A stretch of DNA of 64,000 nt from Petrimonas sp. IBARAKI (GTDB lineage: Bacteria; Bacteroidota; Bacteroidia; Bacteroidales; Dysgonomonadaceae), in assembly GCA_002356435.2 (NCBI GenBank), contig AP018040.2, positions 496,001 through 560,000 on the forward strand. The letters are read 5' to 3'. This document shows, in pieces, positions 8,377 through 18,405 of the stretch. The position numbers were made by a program, and so were the translations under genes. Each line of letters begins with the position of its first letter. Positions within the stretch are counted from its first letter, which is position 1. Under the pieces are notes generated by a model. It did not search any database, had not been told where the DNA came from, and saw nothing but the letters and a program-made list of their open reading frames with translations.

Positions 8377-10596
8377 TCAGAAGTAATGTCCGAAACTAAG
8401 ATAAGGGTGAAACCTCCTGGAGAGGCTGGAATACCCCAGTTCAACCCGCAATGGTCCGGCTACCGAAAGGTAGGAATAGCCTAAGTTTGCCCCCAGGTAA
8501 GATTTTCCTTCAAGCAGGTGATGCAGGTGATGGCTGTCTGCGGTGAAATTGATGTTGGCGTAGAGGTAATTTTTCGGGGTGAAATTATAATACAATGTCA
8601 CATCCGTCGACAGCACCATGTTGTTTAAAAACTCCATGCCGGCAGAGCCCTGCACGGATATCTGCTGAGGCAGGTAATGTCCGTCGAACCTGCCTCCCGC
8701 TAAGTTGCGGTACATGTGCGGTACACTGTCGTTCATAACATACCTGGCGTTGATGCGGGGAGTGATGCAGATTTTTTGGGTTAACGGTAACGGTTTGTAG
8801 AAATTCATTTTCAGGACGCTTAATGGGATTTCGTTTTTCAGTTGAACGAAATTGTCGGTATGCAGTGAGTACTGAAAAGAGAAATATTGCCCCGATGTGG
8901 GGAAGTCGATGCGGTTGAGGTTGTCGTACACTCCGTTTATCAGGTAGTTGATATACAGCTGATCGTTTGGCTCTGTATGGCGGGGGTCGAACTCGCTTCG
9001 CAACGCTTTATAAAAGTGAAAATGTTCCATTGCTGCCTTTAGCTGCAGCATGATGTTGCCAAAATAGAATTCGGAAAAGACCAGGTTCAGCGCGTTCCGT
9101 GTAACGCCCAGGTTGTACGATAAGCTACCCCTTTCGTAAATGCTCAGATCATTGCTGCTGATCTTGTAACTGATCCCCCCCTTGTAGAAAATCCCTTTGT
9201 TGATGGAGTAATCGATCATCAGGTAGGGATCGCGGCTCAACCTGGCAGTGATATCAAACAGTGAATTGAGTGAAGTGTTCAACCGGATGGTTGTGTTGGC
9301 AAGTATTGCTGCCATATCGTTGCTGTCGAAATGTATGCCCAGGTTTAGGGTGTTTGACTCTTTCACTTCAACAGTGAAAACAAGGTCAAACGGATGTTCC
9401 CCCTCGAGCCGGTAGTAAACCCTGGAGAACCATCCGCTACTGTATATGCGTGCCGTCATCTCATCCAGCTCCTCCCTTGTAACGCTGTTCTTGTCGATGT
9501 CGATCCACCGGGCAATCTGACTTGTCTCCCGTGGTGAGACACCTTCGATCCGTATGGAATTAATGACCAGCGTGTCGAGTCCGATGTAGGGGTTTTTACC
9601 CGATGTAACGGCCGGAGCAGCCTCTTCTGTGCCCAACGATTGTTTCAAGGCAATCAGCTCGTCCCGCTTAGCGACCGCTGCCTCCTTGCCCCGGGAGATA
9701 ATGGTATCGATGGCGGGACGTTGAAAATCCATCATTCCGAACGAGTGCACCTCGGGAGTGATCAGCAGGTCGGTGTCCGCTATGTTTCTCCTGCGTTTTC
9801 CCTGGCCGATAAAGTTCCAGAGCTGCTCCGTCACTTCGGTAATGCTTCCCCGGCTCTTTTCTATGGCCTCTTCGTCGGGAGGAAAGATAACTCCGATTAC
9901 CCTGTCGGCACCCATGCTGCGTACCAGATCCACCGGGAAATTATTGATCACCCCTCCGTCAATCAGCAACATGCTGTCTTTCTCAACCGGTGTGAACATG
10001 CCGGGTATTGCCATGCTTGCCCGTATCGCTTCTGGCAAGCTTCCCTCCCTCAGGACGACTTCCTTGCCACTGCGGACATCAGCTGCCACACACCCGAAAG
10101 GGATGGGAAGATCATCAAAATCAAGATCGTGCTGATATCCGGCAGTCAGCTTCAGAAAAAGGGTGTAGATATTCTGCCCGGCGTATACTCCCGGAGGTAG
10201 GGTCACCTTTCCTCTTTTCTCCCTGAATTTCAGCTGGTAGGGTAGGGAGATAATGTATCTTTTCTGGTGATCTCTTCGGGAGGTATGCTGGTGTTTCCGG
10301 TAAATATCATCACGCATCAGGTAGCTCCAATCCTGAATCTTTATCAGTGAATCGATCAGATCGCTGGAATAGCCCGCTGCATAGAGCCCGCCAACAACGG
10401 CTCCCATGCTCGTGCCTGCAATATAATCGATGGGGATTCCGGCCTCCTCCAGCACCTTGAGCACTCCCACGTGCGCAAATCCCTTAGCGCCCCCCCCGCT
10501 GAGCACCACCCCCACTTTTTTTCGTTGCAGCTCCTGTCCCGGCAGGGTCAAAGTAATACCGCAGATTATCAGTAATATGGAAAGAATTTTTTTCAT
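8377..10596 (-). CDS. Patatin-like phospholipase fused to a BamA/Omp85-type barrel
   Basis: This 739-residue protein starts with a signal peptide. The patatin domain spans about residues 28-260, with oxyanion motif GGGAKG at 34-39, nucleophile Ser 63 in GTSMG and catalytic Asp 213 in DGG. A POTRA-like segment follows (LVINSIRIEGVSPRE onward), then a surface-antigen beta-barrel ending in an aromatic C-terminus (SFGHYF). This is the PlpD-like type V autotransporter layout, an outer-membrane barrel carrying an esterase/phospholipase. The length is normal for Bacteroidetes members. It stands alone, with a -7 box at 10622-10629. Confidence 0.93.
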   Translation of the reverse strand: MKKILSILLIICGITLTLPGQELQRKKVGVVLSGGGAKGFAHVGVLKVLEEAGIPIDYIAGTSMGAVVGGLYAAGYSSDLIDSLIKIQDWSYLMRDDIYRKHQHTSRRDHQKRYIISLPYQLKFREKRGKVTLPPGVYAGQNIYTLFLKLTAGYQHDLDFDDLPIPFGCVAADVRSGKEVVLREGSLPEAIRASMAIPGMFTPVEKDSMLLIDGGVINNFPVDLVRSMGADRVIGVIFPPDEEAIEKSRGSITEVTEQLWNFIGQGKRRRNIADTDLLITPEVHSFGMMDFQRPAIDTIISRGKEAAVAKRDELIALKQSLGTEEAAPAVTSGKNPYIGLDTLVINSIRIEGVSPRETSQIARWIDIDKNSVTREELDEMTARIYSSGWFSRVYYRLEGEHPFDLVFTVEVKESNTLNLGIHFDSNDMAAILANTTIRLNTSLNSLFDITARLSRDPYLMIDYSINKGIFYKGGISYKISSNDLSIYERGSLSYNLGVTRNALNLVFSEFYFGNIMLQLKAAMEHFHFYKALRSEFDPRHTEPNDQLYINYLINGVYDNLNRIDFPTSGQYFSFQYSLHTDNFVQLKNEIPLSVLKMNFYKPLPLTQKICITPRINARYVMNDSVPHMYRNLAGGRFDGHYLPQQISVQGSAGMEFLNNMVLSTDVTLYYNFTPKNYLYANINFTADSHHLHHLLEGKSYLGANLGYSYLSVAGPLRVELGYSSLSRRFHPYLSFGHYF

Positions 10597-10621
10597 TTCT
10601 TACAAAGAATCGGCGCGCCTG

Positions 10622-10629
10622 CAAAGATA
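10622..10629 (-). promoter_or_regulatory. -7 promoter element for the patatin gene
   Basis: TATCTTTG on the minus strand, 25 bases before the ATG at 10596, matches the Bacteroidetes -7 consensus. Confidence 0.55.
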
Positions 10630-10724
10630 CTGATTTTCTGGAAGTACGGTTTTTTTTTCACTAAAAACTACAGGCCTGTAAAAATATAGGAAGGTTTTTA
10701 TTCGCGAAGAATAAAAAATTCTTA

Positions 10725-10732
10725 TACATTTG
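10725..10732 (+). promoter_or_regulatory. -7 promoter element for the NnrS-like gene
   Basis: TACATTTG matches TAnnTTTG. It lies about 85 bases upstream of the ATG at 10818, in an otherwise AT-rich intergenic region. Confidence 0.5.
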
Positions 10733-10817
10733 TCGTATATAATCACAGCTGTCTGCCTCTGTTGGGATTTCTGTTCATTGAACCGGAGATCTCAATTGTA
10801 TCCCGGACAATAAATTA

Positions 10818-12155
10818 ATGTATAGTACAATGATCGACAATCAATTATACCGTTATTTCTTCATAAGCGCCTTAGTTACGATATTCACATTGGGTTGTAT
10901 GTGGGGAGCTGTCAATCTGCTTCTGATCGGGCTTGGGGAAAGCTTCCACAGCATTGATTACTCGTGGGTACTGGCTCACGGCCATGCGATGATCTTTGGC
11001 TTCGTGGGGCTTTTTATTATGGGGTTTTCCTTTCAGGCTATGCCCCGGTTTGCGGGAGTGACGCTTCGGAACCCCCGTTTAGCCTTTTCGACGTTACCGC
11101 TCCTGATTACGGGTATCCTGCTGCAGGCGCTGGCCCATGTAATGGCTCCCCAACCGCCCTATCTTCCACTCGGGGTTCTTGCCGGTTTGCTGCAACTTGT
11201 CGCAGTGATTATTTTTGTGTGGGTTATGGTTTATACTCTTCGTGGCGCACCGACCAAAGGATATTACAACGACTTTGTCTATGCGGCGCTTGGGTGGTTC
11301 CTCGTTGCTGCTGTCGCCAACCCGATTATATTCAGTTTGTTTGAAGCGGCAGTAACCCCGGAAGAATTTCTCTTCAACGTCTCCTCGTTCAATATACCCT
11401 ATCGTGACATTCAAACATTAGGGATCGCCGTAGTGATGATTCTGGGGGTGTCCCTGCATATTCTCCCGCATGCCTATGGATTTCGTACACCTTCAAGGCG
11501 CTGGAGAAGATTTTTATTGTGGGGCGTGAACGGGGCCGTTCTTTTTGGCATCATCTCGTTCACGGCCGGCATGACTACCGGTGTGCACTGGTGGCACGCC
11601 GCAAACGGTATCTCCTACATCATTTTCCTGGTGGCAGCCATCGGTACACCCATCCAGTTCCGCTTGTTCAGGCCGCTGCCGGCAGGCAATAGCGACCGAA
11701 GCCTGAAGTTTATCCGGGCAGCCTTTCTCTGGTTTATTGTAGCTATGCTGTTGCTGCTGTTTGGGCCCTATTACATGTTCGGCATCTATCTTCCCATGAC
11801 GGGAGGAGAGAATCCATTCTCGCACGCTTACTTCGGTGCCTACCGCCATGCATTGACAGTCGGCTTTATCATGATGATGATTGTCGGTGTTTCCGCTAAG
11901 GTCGTGCCCGGTTTTTCGGGTATCGACATTCGGAAGACAAGCTCGCTTTGGCTGGTTTTCATCCTGCTCAATGTGGGCAACACCTGGCGTATTGTCTCGC
12001 AGATTACGACTGATTTTTACCCCGAAGCTTTTCGGTTTATCGGCATCTCCGGTTTTATTGAGCTCACGGCGCTGGGCTTATGGGGGTACGAACTGATCCG
12101 GAATATCCGGGCAGGTATTCGTCTTAAACACTCACCACAGCAGCAGGACTGCTGA
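10818..12155 (+). CDS. NnrS-like / haem-copper oxidase subunit I-like membrane protein
   Basis: This 445-residue protein has about 12 predicted transmembrane helices and repeated intramembrane His motifs: HGHAMIFGFVGLFIMGF, HILPHAYGFR, HWWHAANG and HAYFGAYRHALTVGF. The pattern matches NnrS-type haem and copper proteins, which are linked to nitric-oxide stress, and distantly resembles CcoN. No partner oxidase subunit lies nearby, so a terminal oxidase role is unlikely. It converges with pdxA six bases away. Membrane metalloprotein is secure, NnrS is the best guess and the function is inferred. Confidence 0.6.
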   Translation: MYSTMIDNQLYRYFFISALVTIFTLGCMWGAVNLLLIGLGESFHSIDYSWVLAHGHAMIFGFVGLFIMGFSFQAMPRFAGVTLRNPRLAFSTLPLLITGILLQALAHVMAPQPPYLPLGVLAGLLQLVAVIIFVWVMVYTLRGAPTKGYYNDFVYAALGWFLVAAVANPIIFSLFEAAVTPEEFLFNVSSFNIPYRDIQTLGIAVVMILGVSLHILPHAYGFRTPSRRWRRFLLWGVNGAVLFGIISFTAGMTTGVHWWHAANGISYIIFLVAAIGTPIQFRLFRPLPAGNSDRSLKFIRAAFLWFIVAMLLLLFGPYYMFGIYLPMTGGENPFSHAYFGAYRHALTVGFIMMMIVGVSAKVVPGFSGIDIRKTSSLWLVFILLNVGNTWRIVSQITTDFYPEAFRFIGISGFIELTALGLWGYELIRNIRAGIRLKHSPQQQDC

Positions 12156-12161
12156 TTCGCA

Positions 12162-13259
12162 TTACGCTTCTTCTTCCTCTTCCGTCAGGTCTAACCTTAC
12201 GTCGTCTTTTCCGCGGTCGAAGAACATTTTACGCAACGGGTTTTCGCCCGCTTCATCGTAATCGCGGCGGTTGTTAAAAATATCTATAGCCATATAAATC
12301 GCTTGCCGGAAAGATTCTTCCGATGCTTTGTTTTGCCCTGCAATGTCGTACGCCGTTCCGTGATCGGGAGATGTCCGCACGATAGGCAGGCCGGCAGTAA
12401 AATTTACCCCCGAATCCATGGCGATGGTCTTAAACGGAACCAACCCCTGATCGTGATACATGGCTAACACAGCATCAAATTCCCTGTACCTCCCGGTTCC
12501 GAAGAAGCCGTCTGCGGCGAAAGGCCCGGCACACAGTATTCCTGCATCCTGCGCCTCTTTTACGGCCGGAGCAATGATCCGGATTTCTTCCTGTCCCAGC
12601 AGTCCGTTTTCCCCTGCATGAGGGTTCAATCCGAGTACGGCAATGCGTGGTGTTTCGATACGGAAATCGCGCTTCAGGGAGAAGTTGAGTGTGGACAGTT
12701 TTTCGGTGATAAGTTCTTTCGATATTTTTTCCGATACTTCCGCCAGAGGTATATGGGTAGTGACCAACGCAATTCGTAATGAATTACTGGCCAGGATCAT
12801 CAACGCCTTATTGTTTTCGGCAAAACGGTCCTGCAAAAATTCGGTATGGCCGGGGAAATGGAATTTATCGTTTTGTATGGTATCTTTATTGATGGGGAGG
12901 GTGACCAGCACGTCGATTTTTTTTGCGGCAAGGTCCCTGGCCGCATTGTCGAGAGCGATGAATGCCGACTCTCCCGCTTCGGCCGTTGCCGTTCCCAACT
13001 CAATCCTTACCTCTTCCTTAACGCAGTTGAGCAGGTTGATCTTCCCCGGGCTGCACTCATCAATATGATTGATAATGTGGAAGTTGAAGGGGCTGTGATC
13101 GAGTACTTTACGGTGATAAGAGGCCGATTTGGAAGAGCCGTAGATGACCGGAACGAAAAGTTCCTGCATGCGCTCATCGGCGAAGGTTTTCAGCAATATT
13201 TCGTATCCTACCCCGTTAATATCTCCGTGAGTGATACCCACTTTTATTTGTTCTGACAT
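12162..13259 (-). CDS. pdxA: 4-hydroxythreonine-4-phosphate dehydrogenase
   Basis: This 365-residue cytosolic enzyme oxidises 4-phosphohydroxy-L-threonine in the DXP-dependent pathway to pyridoxal phosphate. Signature segments include GITHGDINGVGYEI at the N-terminus, the metal-binding region GHTEFLQ, LNPHAGENG, and MYHDQGLVPFK with its conserved His. The C-terminus ends in an acidic run of Glu residues. It follows the DUF4837 gene by 37 bases and may share its transcript. Confidence 0.96.
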   Translation of the reverse strand: MSEQIKVGITHGDINGVGYEILLKTFADERMQELFVPVIYGSSKSASYHRKVLDHSPFNFHIINHIDECSPGKINLLNCVKEEVRIELGTATAEAGESAFIALDNAARDLAAKKIDVLVTLPINKDTIQNDKFHFPGHTEFLQDRFAENNKALMILASNSLRIALVTTHIPLAEVSEKISKELITEKLSTLNFSLKRDFRIETPRIAVLGLNPHAGENGLLGQEEIRIIAPAVKEAQDAGILCAGPFAADGFFGTGRYREFDAVLAMYHDQGLVPFKTIAMDSGVNFTAGLPIVRTSPDHGTAYDIAGQNKASEESFRQAIYMAIDIFNNRRDYDEAGENPLRKMFFDRGKDDVRLDLTEEEEEA

Positions 13260-13296
13260 TGTTCAAATTTATTTAGCTGTTAGTGCAATGAGTCGT

Positions 13297-14283
13297 CTAC
13301 TTCTTCGCTTTGGGAAAACTTATGGTATAAAGTGCTCCTTCCATGCTGCGGATCAGGTTTCGCTTATCAGCTTCCGGAGCGAAAACAAAGACCTCTACCA
13401 CCACTACCATGTTGGTCTCTTCATTCACAAAGGCATGCGAAACGAATGGCCCTCCCATCATATCACTGGTCATTTCCCACAATCCACGTAGCTCGGCACG
13501 GAAAATGCCGTTATATTCCATCTTCCGGTAATCGGGGTCATAAGCCTGTGTAGCGGTGGTCATGTGCGAGTCGAAAGAGCCGGTAATGTATTCTCCCAGC
13601 ACCCGGTTACGGATAGCGATGAGGGAATCTTTTTCGAAAACAGACTCGGACGTGTAGGGGAACTGATAAATAACGATGTCTTTTCTGGCCCTGCCGGCAC
13701 TGTTGGTTGCCCAATAAAAATTGGGATGTTCGGTAATGTTGGACAATCCTTTCGGATAGTAAATGTTAAAGCCAAACACCTGTTTAATATGCGATTGCGG
13801 CGTACCGGAATCCTTGATAAGCCATTGAGCCGTACGCTCCATTTCCTTGTTCAGGATATAGTTGACAATACCTTCCTGGTTTTCTTTCAGAAAATTGATA
13901 AACGCTGCGGTATCCGGAGCTCTGACGGTCATGATTACCTGTCCCGATGCGTACTTGTCGAGTTCGGAAGAAAGTTTGGCAACGCTGTAAATGGATGATA
14001 TTTCCGGCATAATGATGTTCCGCGCCACTTTGAACGTGCTGGTAAAGTTCTCCGGTGTGAGTTGTATGACCCTGAAATTCGGCTCAAACTGGGGCAACCC
14101 CTTGGCAGGGGAGTTCAGCACGTCGAAGAGTGCACGCCCTGTTTCGCCTTCCCATTCGTTTTCATCCATAATGACCAACACCTCGCTCGACATGGAAGAG
14201 GCCGACAGAAATCCGCTGCCGTCGCACGATGAGAGCAGGAGTATTGCCAAAGCCGGCAACAGGAGTAAATGAATTCGTCTCAT
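13297..14283 (-). CDS. DUF4837 family lipoprotein
   Basis: Starting at the ATG at 14283 gives 328 residues with a clean lipoprotein signal (LLLSSC, Cys 20). A longer reading begins ten codons upstream but spoils the signal peptide. The body, including VLVIMDENEWEGETGRALF and a C-terminal segment on a protein abundance or fitness-like fold, matches DUF4837, a Bacteroidetes envelope family with no known role. It is likely displayed in the periplasm or outer membrane. It precedes pdxA by 37 bases on the same strand. Confidence 0.8.
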   Translation of the reverse strand: MRRIHLLLLPALAILLLSSCDGSGFLSASSMSSEVLVIMDENEWEGETGRALFDVLNSPAKGLPQFEPNFRVIQLTPENFTSTFKVARNIIMPEISSIYSVAKLSSELDKYASGQVIMTVRAPDTAAFINFLKENQEGIVNYILNKEMERTAQWLIKDSGTPQSHIKQVFGFNIYYPKGLSNITEHPNFYWATNSAGRARKDIVIYQFPYTSESVFEKDSLIAIRNRVLGEYITGSFDSHMTTATQAYDPDYRKMEYNGIFRAELRGLWEMTSDMMGGPFVSHAFVNEETNMVVVVEVFVFAPEADKRNLIRSMEGALYTISFPKAKK

Positions 14284-14418
14284 ACTGTTTTCTTTAGAAT
14301 TTATTTTTAACAAAATTACAATTATTTGATTGTAAATGAAATAAATCGTGTTGATTTAGGATTATTTATTATTTACATGTAGTTGTTAAGACGATGAATA
14401 TCCCATGACGGACACCTA

Positions 14419-15456
14419 TCAGTCTTGAATCCCCGCTCTTGGTTCTTTTGTTGTTGACAGCATGCCGCAGGCGGCAAAAATATCTTCGCCGCGTGATGCG
14501 CGAATCGTGCAGGTGAACCCTTTGGCTGTGAGGAAATCACGGAACGCGATCATCGTCTCTTCCGTGGACGGTGAGAGGTCGCTGCCGGGAATTTTATGAA
14601 AGCGGATCAGGTTGACTCGACAATCCAATCCCGATAAAAACTTACTCAGCTCGCGGGCATACACCGGGGCGTCGTTCACCCCGTCAAACATGATGTATTC
14701 GAACGATAAACGGCGCTGGTGGCTCCAGTCGTACCCCCGGAGCAATTCGATTATATCGGCTGCCTTAAACGTCTTCTCTATCGGCATCAGCTTTTCGCGC
14801 TGTACAGAGAGCGGGCTGTGAAGGCTCACTGCCAGGTGGCACCTGCTTTCTTCGAGAAACCTTTTCAGGTTGGGGATCACCCCGATGGTGGATAGTGTGA
14901 TGCGCTTGGGGCTCCACGCCAGTGCGTAATCCGCAGTGAGCACCTCAATGGCTTTCATGACGTTGTCGAAATTGTTCAACGGTTCACCCATGCCCATAAA
15001 GACCAGGTTGGTGAGTGCTTCAGCATTGGGGACTGAATAAACCTGATTCAATATCTCATTCACCGAAAGGCTCCCCAGAAACCCCATTTTCCCCGTCATG
15101 CAGAAGCTGCAATCCATCTTGCAGCCCACCTGCGATGAAACACAGATTGTCAGGCGTTCCTCCTCCGGTATGTTCACCGATTCGATGAACTTGCCGTTTT
15201 TTACGGGGAACAGCATCTTCTGCGTCCCGTCAACGGATGTTTTTACGTCAACAGGCTCAACGCGGCCCACGTCGAAACGCTTTTTCAGGATGTCCCGGTT
15301 CCGTACGGAAATATTGGTCATTTCGTTGATACTCTTCACGCGTTTTACATAAACCCAGTCGGTAATTTGTTTGGCGGTAAATCTCGGCAGGCCGAGCTCC
15401 AAAATGATGTTTTGGATTTCGGAAAGCGTCATACCCAGCAGGTGTTCTTGATTCAT
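14419..15456 (-). CDS. rlmN: Dual-specificity rRNA/tRNA adenine C2-methyltransferase RlmN
   Basis: This radical SAM enzyme methylates A2503 of 23S rRNA and A37 of some tRNAs. With the ATG at 15456 it has 345 residues, the usual length. A longer reading starting 23 codons upstream would run through the -7 box at 15479-15486. The [4Fe-4S] cysteines are C112, C116 and C119 (CKMDCSFC), the GEP motif follows in MGMGEPLNNF, and C330 near the C-terminus is the catalytic cysteine. It is divergent from the SDR gene. Confidence 0.96.
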   Translation of the reverse strand: MNQEHLLGMTLSEIQNIILELGLPRFTAKQITDWVYVKRVKSINEMTNISVRNRDILKKRFDVGRVEPVDVKTSVDGTQKMLFPVKNGKFIESVNIPEEERLTICVSSQVGCKMDCSFCMTGKMGFLGSLSVNEILNQVYSVPNAEALTNLVFMGMGEPLNNFDNVMKAIEVLTADYALAWSPKRITLSTIGVIPNLKRFLEESRCHLAVSLHSPLSVQREKLMPIEKTFKAADIIELLRGYDWSHQRRLSFEYIMFDGVNDAPVYARELSKFLSGLDCRVNLIRFHKIPGSDLSPSTEETMIAFRDFLTAKGFTCTIRASRGEDIFAACGMLSTTKEPRAGIQD

Positions 15457-15478
15457 TGCTTCTTTATTTTTAGCGTTA

Positions 15479-15486
15479 CAAAGATA
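15479..15486 (-). promoter_or_regulatory. -7 promoter element for rlmN
   Basis: TATCTTTG on the minus strand, 22 bases before the ATG at 15456. It excludes the longer rlmN reading. Confidence 0.6.
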
Positions 15487-15525
15487 AGTAGAAATTACGG
15501 ATTTACGTATTTCGTAAAAAATCAC

Positions 15526-15533
15526 TACTTTTG
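15526..15533 (+). promoter_or_regulatory. -7 promoter element for the SDR gene
   Basis: TACTTTTG matches TAnnTTTG and lies 26 bases upstream of the ATG at 15560. The divergent rlmN promoter is about 40 bases away. Confidence 0.55.
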
Positions 15534-15559
15534 GAAACTCAACAAAAAACCAGGGCTCT

Positions 15560-16321
15560 ATGAAACACGTTATTGTAACCGGAGGTGCTCAGGGCATCGG
15601 GCGCATCATCGCGCAGTCACTGCTTAAAGTGGGGTACGCTGTCTCCATTTTCGATATGGATAATGAAGCGATGGAGGAGATAAAACCGCAATTCGATAAA
15701 AAACGATCCGCTTTTTTTATTACCGACGTATCCAGTGAGGTGAGCGTGAGGTCTTCGGTAAGGGCATCCCTGAAAAAGTTTGACGGGATCTACGGATTGG
15801 TAAACAACGCGGTTTACGAGGTCTTCAAGCCCATGAGTGAACTGACGCTGGAGGAGTGGAACCGTGCCATCGGCACTAACCTGACGGGAGCTTTCCTTTG
15901 CGCCAAGTTTTCGGCCCCGCACCTGATTGAATCGCACGGAAGCATGGTGAACATGTGTTCCACGCGTGCCTTTCAGTCCGAACCGGATACCGAGTCCTAC
16001 TCCGCCAGTAAAGGCGGAATCTATTCGCTCACCCATGCCCTGGCCATGAGCCTGGCTCCCAACGTTCGGGTAAATAGTATCAGCCCGGGATGGATAGATG
16101 TTTCGGCCGTGAAGAAAAAAGCGAAAGCCCGACAGGTAGAATTGTCGGAATCCGATCATTCACAGCACCCGGCAGGACGTGTGGGGAACGCTTTTGATAT
16201 CGCACAGATGGTTATGTTCCTGCTCGATTCGGCCAACGGGTTCATCACCGGGCAGAACTTCGTGATCGACGGAGGAATGACGAAGAAGATGATCTACCTA
16301 CCTTCTCCTCACCTGGATTAA
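15560..16321 (+). CDS. SDR-family NAD(P)-dependent oxidoreductase
   Basis: This 253-residue classical short-chain dehydrogenase has the cofactor motif TGGAQGIG at 7-14, NNAV near 82 and a catalytic Ser 134, Tyr 147 and Lys 151 (YSASK). The C-terminal segment GQNFVIDGGMTKKM is typical of glucose 1-dehydrogenase and FabG-like members. An acidic residue after the second beta strand (FDMDN) favours NAD. The substrate is unknown. The 3' end overlaps the convergent flippase-like gene by 24 bases. Confidence 0.9.
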   Translation: MKHVIVTGGAQGIGRIIAQSLLKVGYAVSIFDMDNEAMEEIKPQFDKKRSAFFITDVSSEVSVRSSVRASLKKFDGIYGLVNNAVYEVFKPMSELTLEEWNRAIGTNLTGAFLCAKFSAPHLIESHGSMVNMCSTRAFQSEPDTESYSASKGGIYSLTHALAMSLAPNVRVNSISPGWIDVSAVKKKAKARQVELSESDHSQHPAGRVGNAFDIAQMVMFLLDSANGFITGQNFVIDGGMTKKMIYLPSPHLD

Positions 16322-17290
16322 CCCCAATCCAAACAGGGTCCAGAAAAGTTCGCGAATACGGATGCATAAGCTCACGTAAACCGCATGTGCTGCGGGAAGC
16401 GACAAGATACCGAAAACCAGGATGAATCCCCCTTCCCGGGCGCCTAACTGCATCGGCATGAAAAAGAAAAGGTTGCCCACCATCGACTGGATGGATTCAA
16501 CGATCACGCTTTGTGTGAAGGTGACGGGAAACCGGATAGCATGCATCATGAAGATAATTTCCGTGCAGAGTACAAAGCGGGAAAGGAGTTCCAGCGAGAG
16601 CGACGTAACAAAATCTTTTTTCCGGTTTTTGTACAGGTTGGCAATCAGGAAATCCATCTGTTCGATCTTCTCCAGGTGTTTTTCTTTGTAAGTTTTCACC
16701 TTTTTTCCGGCGAACGGCAGTTTCCCGGCAATGGACAGGGCCTTACTCACAAATCCTTTGGAGTAGACCGTGAACGACCACCAGAGCAGTAGCAGCGATG
16801 CGATGCCGGCTATGGCAAGGATTATTCTGACGGAAACAGCCACATTGGGTACGATGATAAACAGCAAGGGTATGGAGACCATCCAGAAGATAAAGTGCGA
16901 TACAAAATGCATCATCATGTAAAGGAGTACCGTGGATGTGGCTTTCTGAATACCCAGTGCCGGCTGTAATTCGATGATTTTATAAGGCTCCCCGCCCATC
17001 AGTCCGAAAGGCGTGATGAGGTTAATGGCGTACCCGCTGATGGTCAGCTTCAGTGTGCGGAGGAAACCGACGGACCGGGCTTCCGGACTTCCATCACGAA
17101 TAATGGTGTGAAACGCGATGGCATTGATAAAATAGACCACAGCCCAGATACCTATAATTGCCGCAAACCACCAATTGGTCAGTTTTATGTTGTTCCAGAT
17201 AACCCCTATCCCGGTTTTATATAGCATGAAACCCAGGATAATGAGTCCCAGCAGGAAAAACAGGTTGGTGGCGATCTTCGTTTTACTCAT
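16298..17290 (-). CDS. Lysylphosphatidylglycerol synthase TM region / UPF0104 family protein
   Basis: This 330-residue inner-membrane protein has about eight helices. The segment LITPFGLMGGEPYKI is the hallmark of the UPF0104/LPG-synthase transmembrane family. The soluble aminoacyl-transfer domain of MprF is absent, so it is the stand-alone membrane version, often proposed to be a lipid flippase. It converges with the SDR gene and is followed on the minus strand by nothing co-directional. It is preceded by gcvT with a nine-base gap. Confidence 0.85.
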   Translation of the reverse strand: MSKTKIATNLFFLLGLIILGFMLYKTGIGVIWNNIKLTNWWFAAIIGIWAVVYFINAIAFHTIIRDGSPEARSVGFLRTLKLTISGYAINLITPFGLMGGEPYKIIELQPALGIQKATSTVLLYMMMHFVSHFIFWMVSIPLLFIIVPNVAVSVRIILAIAGIASLLLLWWSFTVYSKGFVSKALSIAGKLPFAGKKVKTYKEKHLEKIEQMDFLIANLYKNRKKDFVTSLSLELLSRFVLCTEIIFMMHAIRFPVTFTQSVIVESIQSMVGNLFFFMPMQLGAREGGFILVFGILSLPAAHAVYVSLCIRIRELFWTLFGLGLIQVRRR

Positions 17291-17299
17291 GAGAGTGTG

Positions 17300-18385
17300 C
17301 TACTTCCTGAAAGGCAGTTGAGTGACTTCGGCTTTCAGGTTCTTGTTGCGTACCTTGATGTAAATTGTAGTTCCGGCTTTTGCATATTCGGGTTTCACAT
17401 AACCCAGCCCGATGCCCGCTTTCAATACGGGGGATATGGTTCCCGATGTTACGGTTCCGATAGGTTCATCCCCAGCGTTCACAATTTCGTAACCGTGGCG
17501 CGGTATTCCCTTATCCGACAACATAAATCCACACAATTTGCGCGTAACGCCTTCCGCTTTTTGCTTTTCGAGCAGCTCTCTCGCAATAAAGGAGTTCCCT
17601 TCTGTAAACTTGGTGATCCAGCCCAACCCCGCTTCCAGGGGGGTGGTTGTTTCGTCGAGGTCATTCCCGTAAAGGCAGAAGCCCATCTCAAGGCGCAGGG
17701 TATCGCGTGCACCCAGTCCGACGGGTTTGATGCCGAATTCCGCTCCGGCTTCAAACAGTGCTTCCCAGATCTTTAATCCGTCCTCCGGATAAAAATAGAG
17801 CTCGAATCCGCCCGCACCGGTATAGCCGGTGTTGGAGATGATCACCCGGTCCACTCCGCCGACTTTTCCGTTGGCGAACGTGTAGTAGGGGATGGATGAC
17901 AAGTCCGTATCGGTAATTTTTTGCAGCGTATCTTTGGCTTTCGGACCTTGCACGGCCAGCAAAGCGGTGTGGGCAGATGAATCTTCGATCACTGCACCCA
18001 TCGTGTTTTGCTTTTGACACCACTCCCAGTCTTTTTCGATGTTGGCGGCGTTTACCACCATTAAGTATTTTTCGGGTTCGAAATGGTAAAGCAGGAAGTC
18101 ATCCTTTATGCCACCCTGCTCGTTTGGAAAACAGGTGTATTGTATCTTCCCCACCTGCAAATTTGAGGCGTCGTTGGTGGTTACCTTTTGAACAAATTCC
18201 AGCGCTTTGGGGCCTTTCACCCAAAATTCTCCCATGTGTGAAACGTCGAAAACGCCCACGGCATTTACGACTGTCAGGTGTTCATCTATAATACCCGAAT
18301 ACTCGATGGGCATGTTGTACCCTGCAAATTCATGCATTTTTGCACCCAGTGCTATGTGTGTGTCTGTAAAAGGTGTTTTTTTCAT
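17300..18385 (-). CDS. gcvT: Aminomethyltransferase (glycine cleavage T protein)
   Basis: This 361-residue enzyme transfers the methylene group of aminomethyl-lipoyl H protein to tetrahydrofolate, releasing ammonia. It shows [13 protein letters not shown] near residue 50, [14 protein letters not shown] near 193, and [21 protein letters not shown], which belongs to the folate-binding pocket. The length is normal. The other glycine-cleavage genes are not in this window. It lies 20 bases after pepT on the same strand. Confidence 0.97.
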   Translation of the reverse strand: MKKTPFTDTHIALGAKMHEFAGYNMPIEYSGIIDEHLTVVNAVGVFDVSHMGEFWVKGPKALEFVQKVTTNDASNLQVGKIQYTCFPNEQGGIKDDFLLYHFEPEKYLMVVNAANIEKDWEWCQKQNTMGAVIEDSSAHTALLAVQGPKAKDTLQKITDTDLSSIPYYTFANGKVGGVDRVIISNTGYTGAGGFELYFYPEDGLKIWEALFEAGAEFGIKPVGLGARDTLRLEMGFCLYGNDLDETTTPLEAGLGWITKFTEGNSFIARELLEKQKAEGVTRKLCGFMLSDKGIPRHGYEIVNAGDEPIGTVTSGTISPVLKAGIGLGYVKPEYAKAGTTIYIKVRNKNLKAEVTQLPFRK

Positions 18386-18405
18386 ATCATATTGCGTGTT
18401 AAAAC

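Noticed and set aside
8302-8484. Small plus-strand ORF at the patatin 3' end
   Set aside because: It mostly overlaps the C-terminal coding part of the patatin-barrel gene and an AT-rich promoter region.
10818-12155. Terminal oxidase subunit I
   Set aside because: His motifs are similar, but no partner subunits lie nearby and the pattern fits NnrS-like proteins better.
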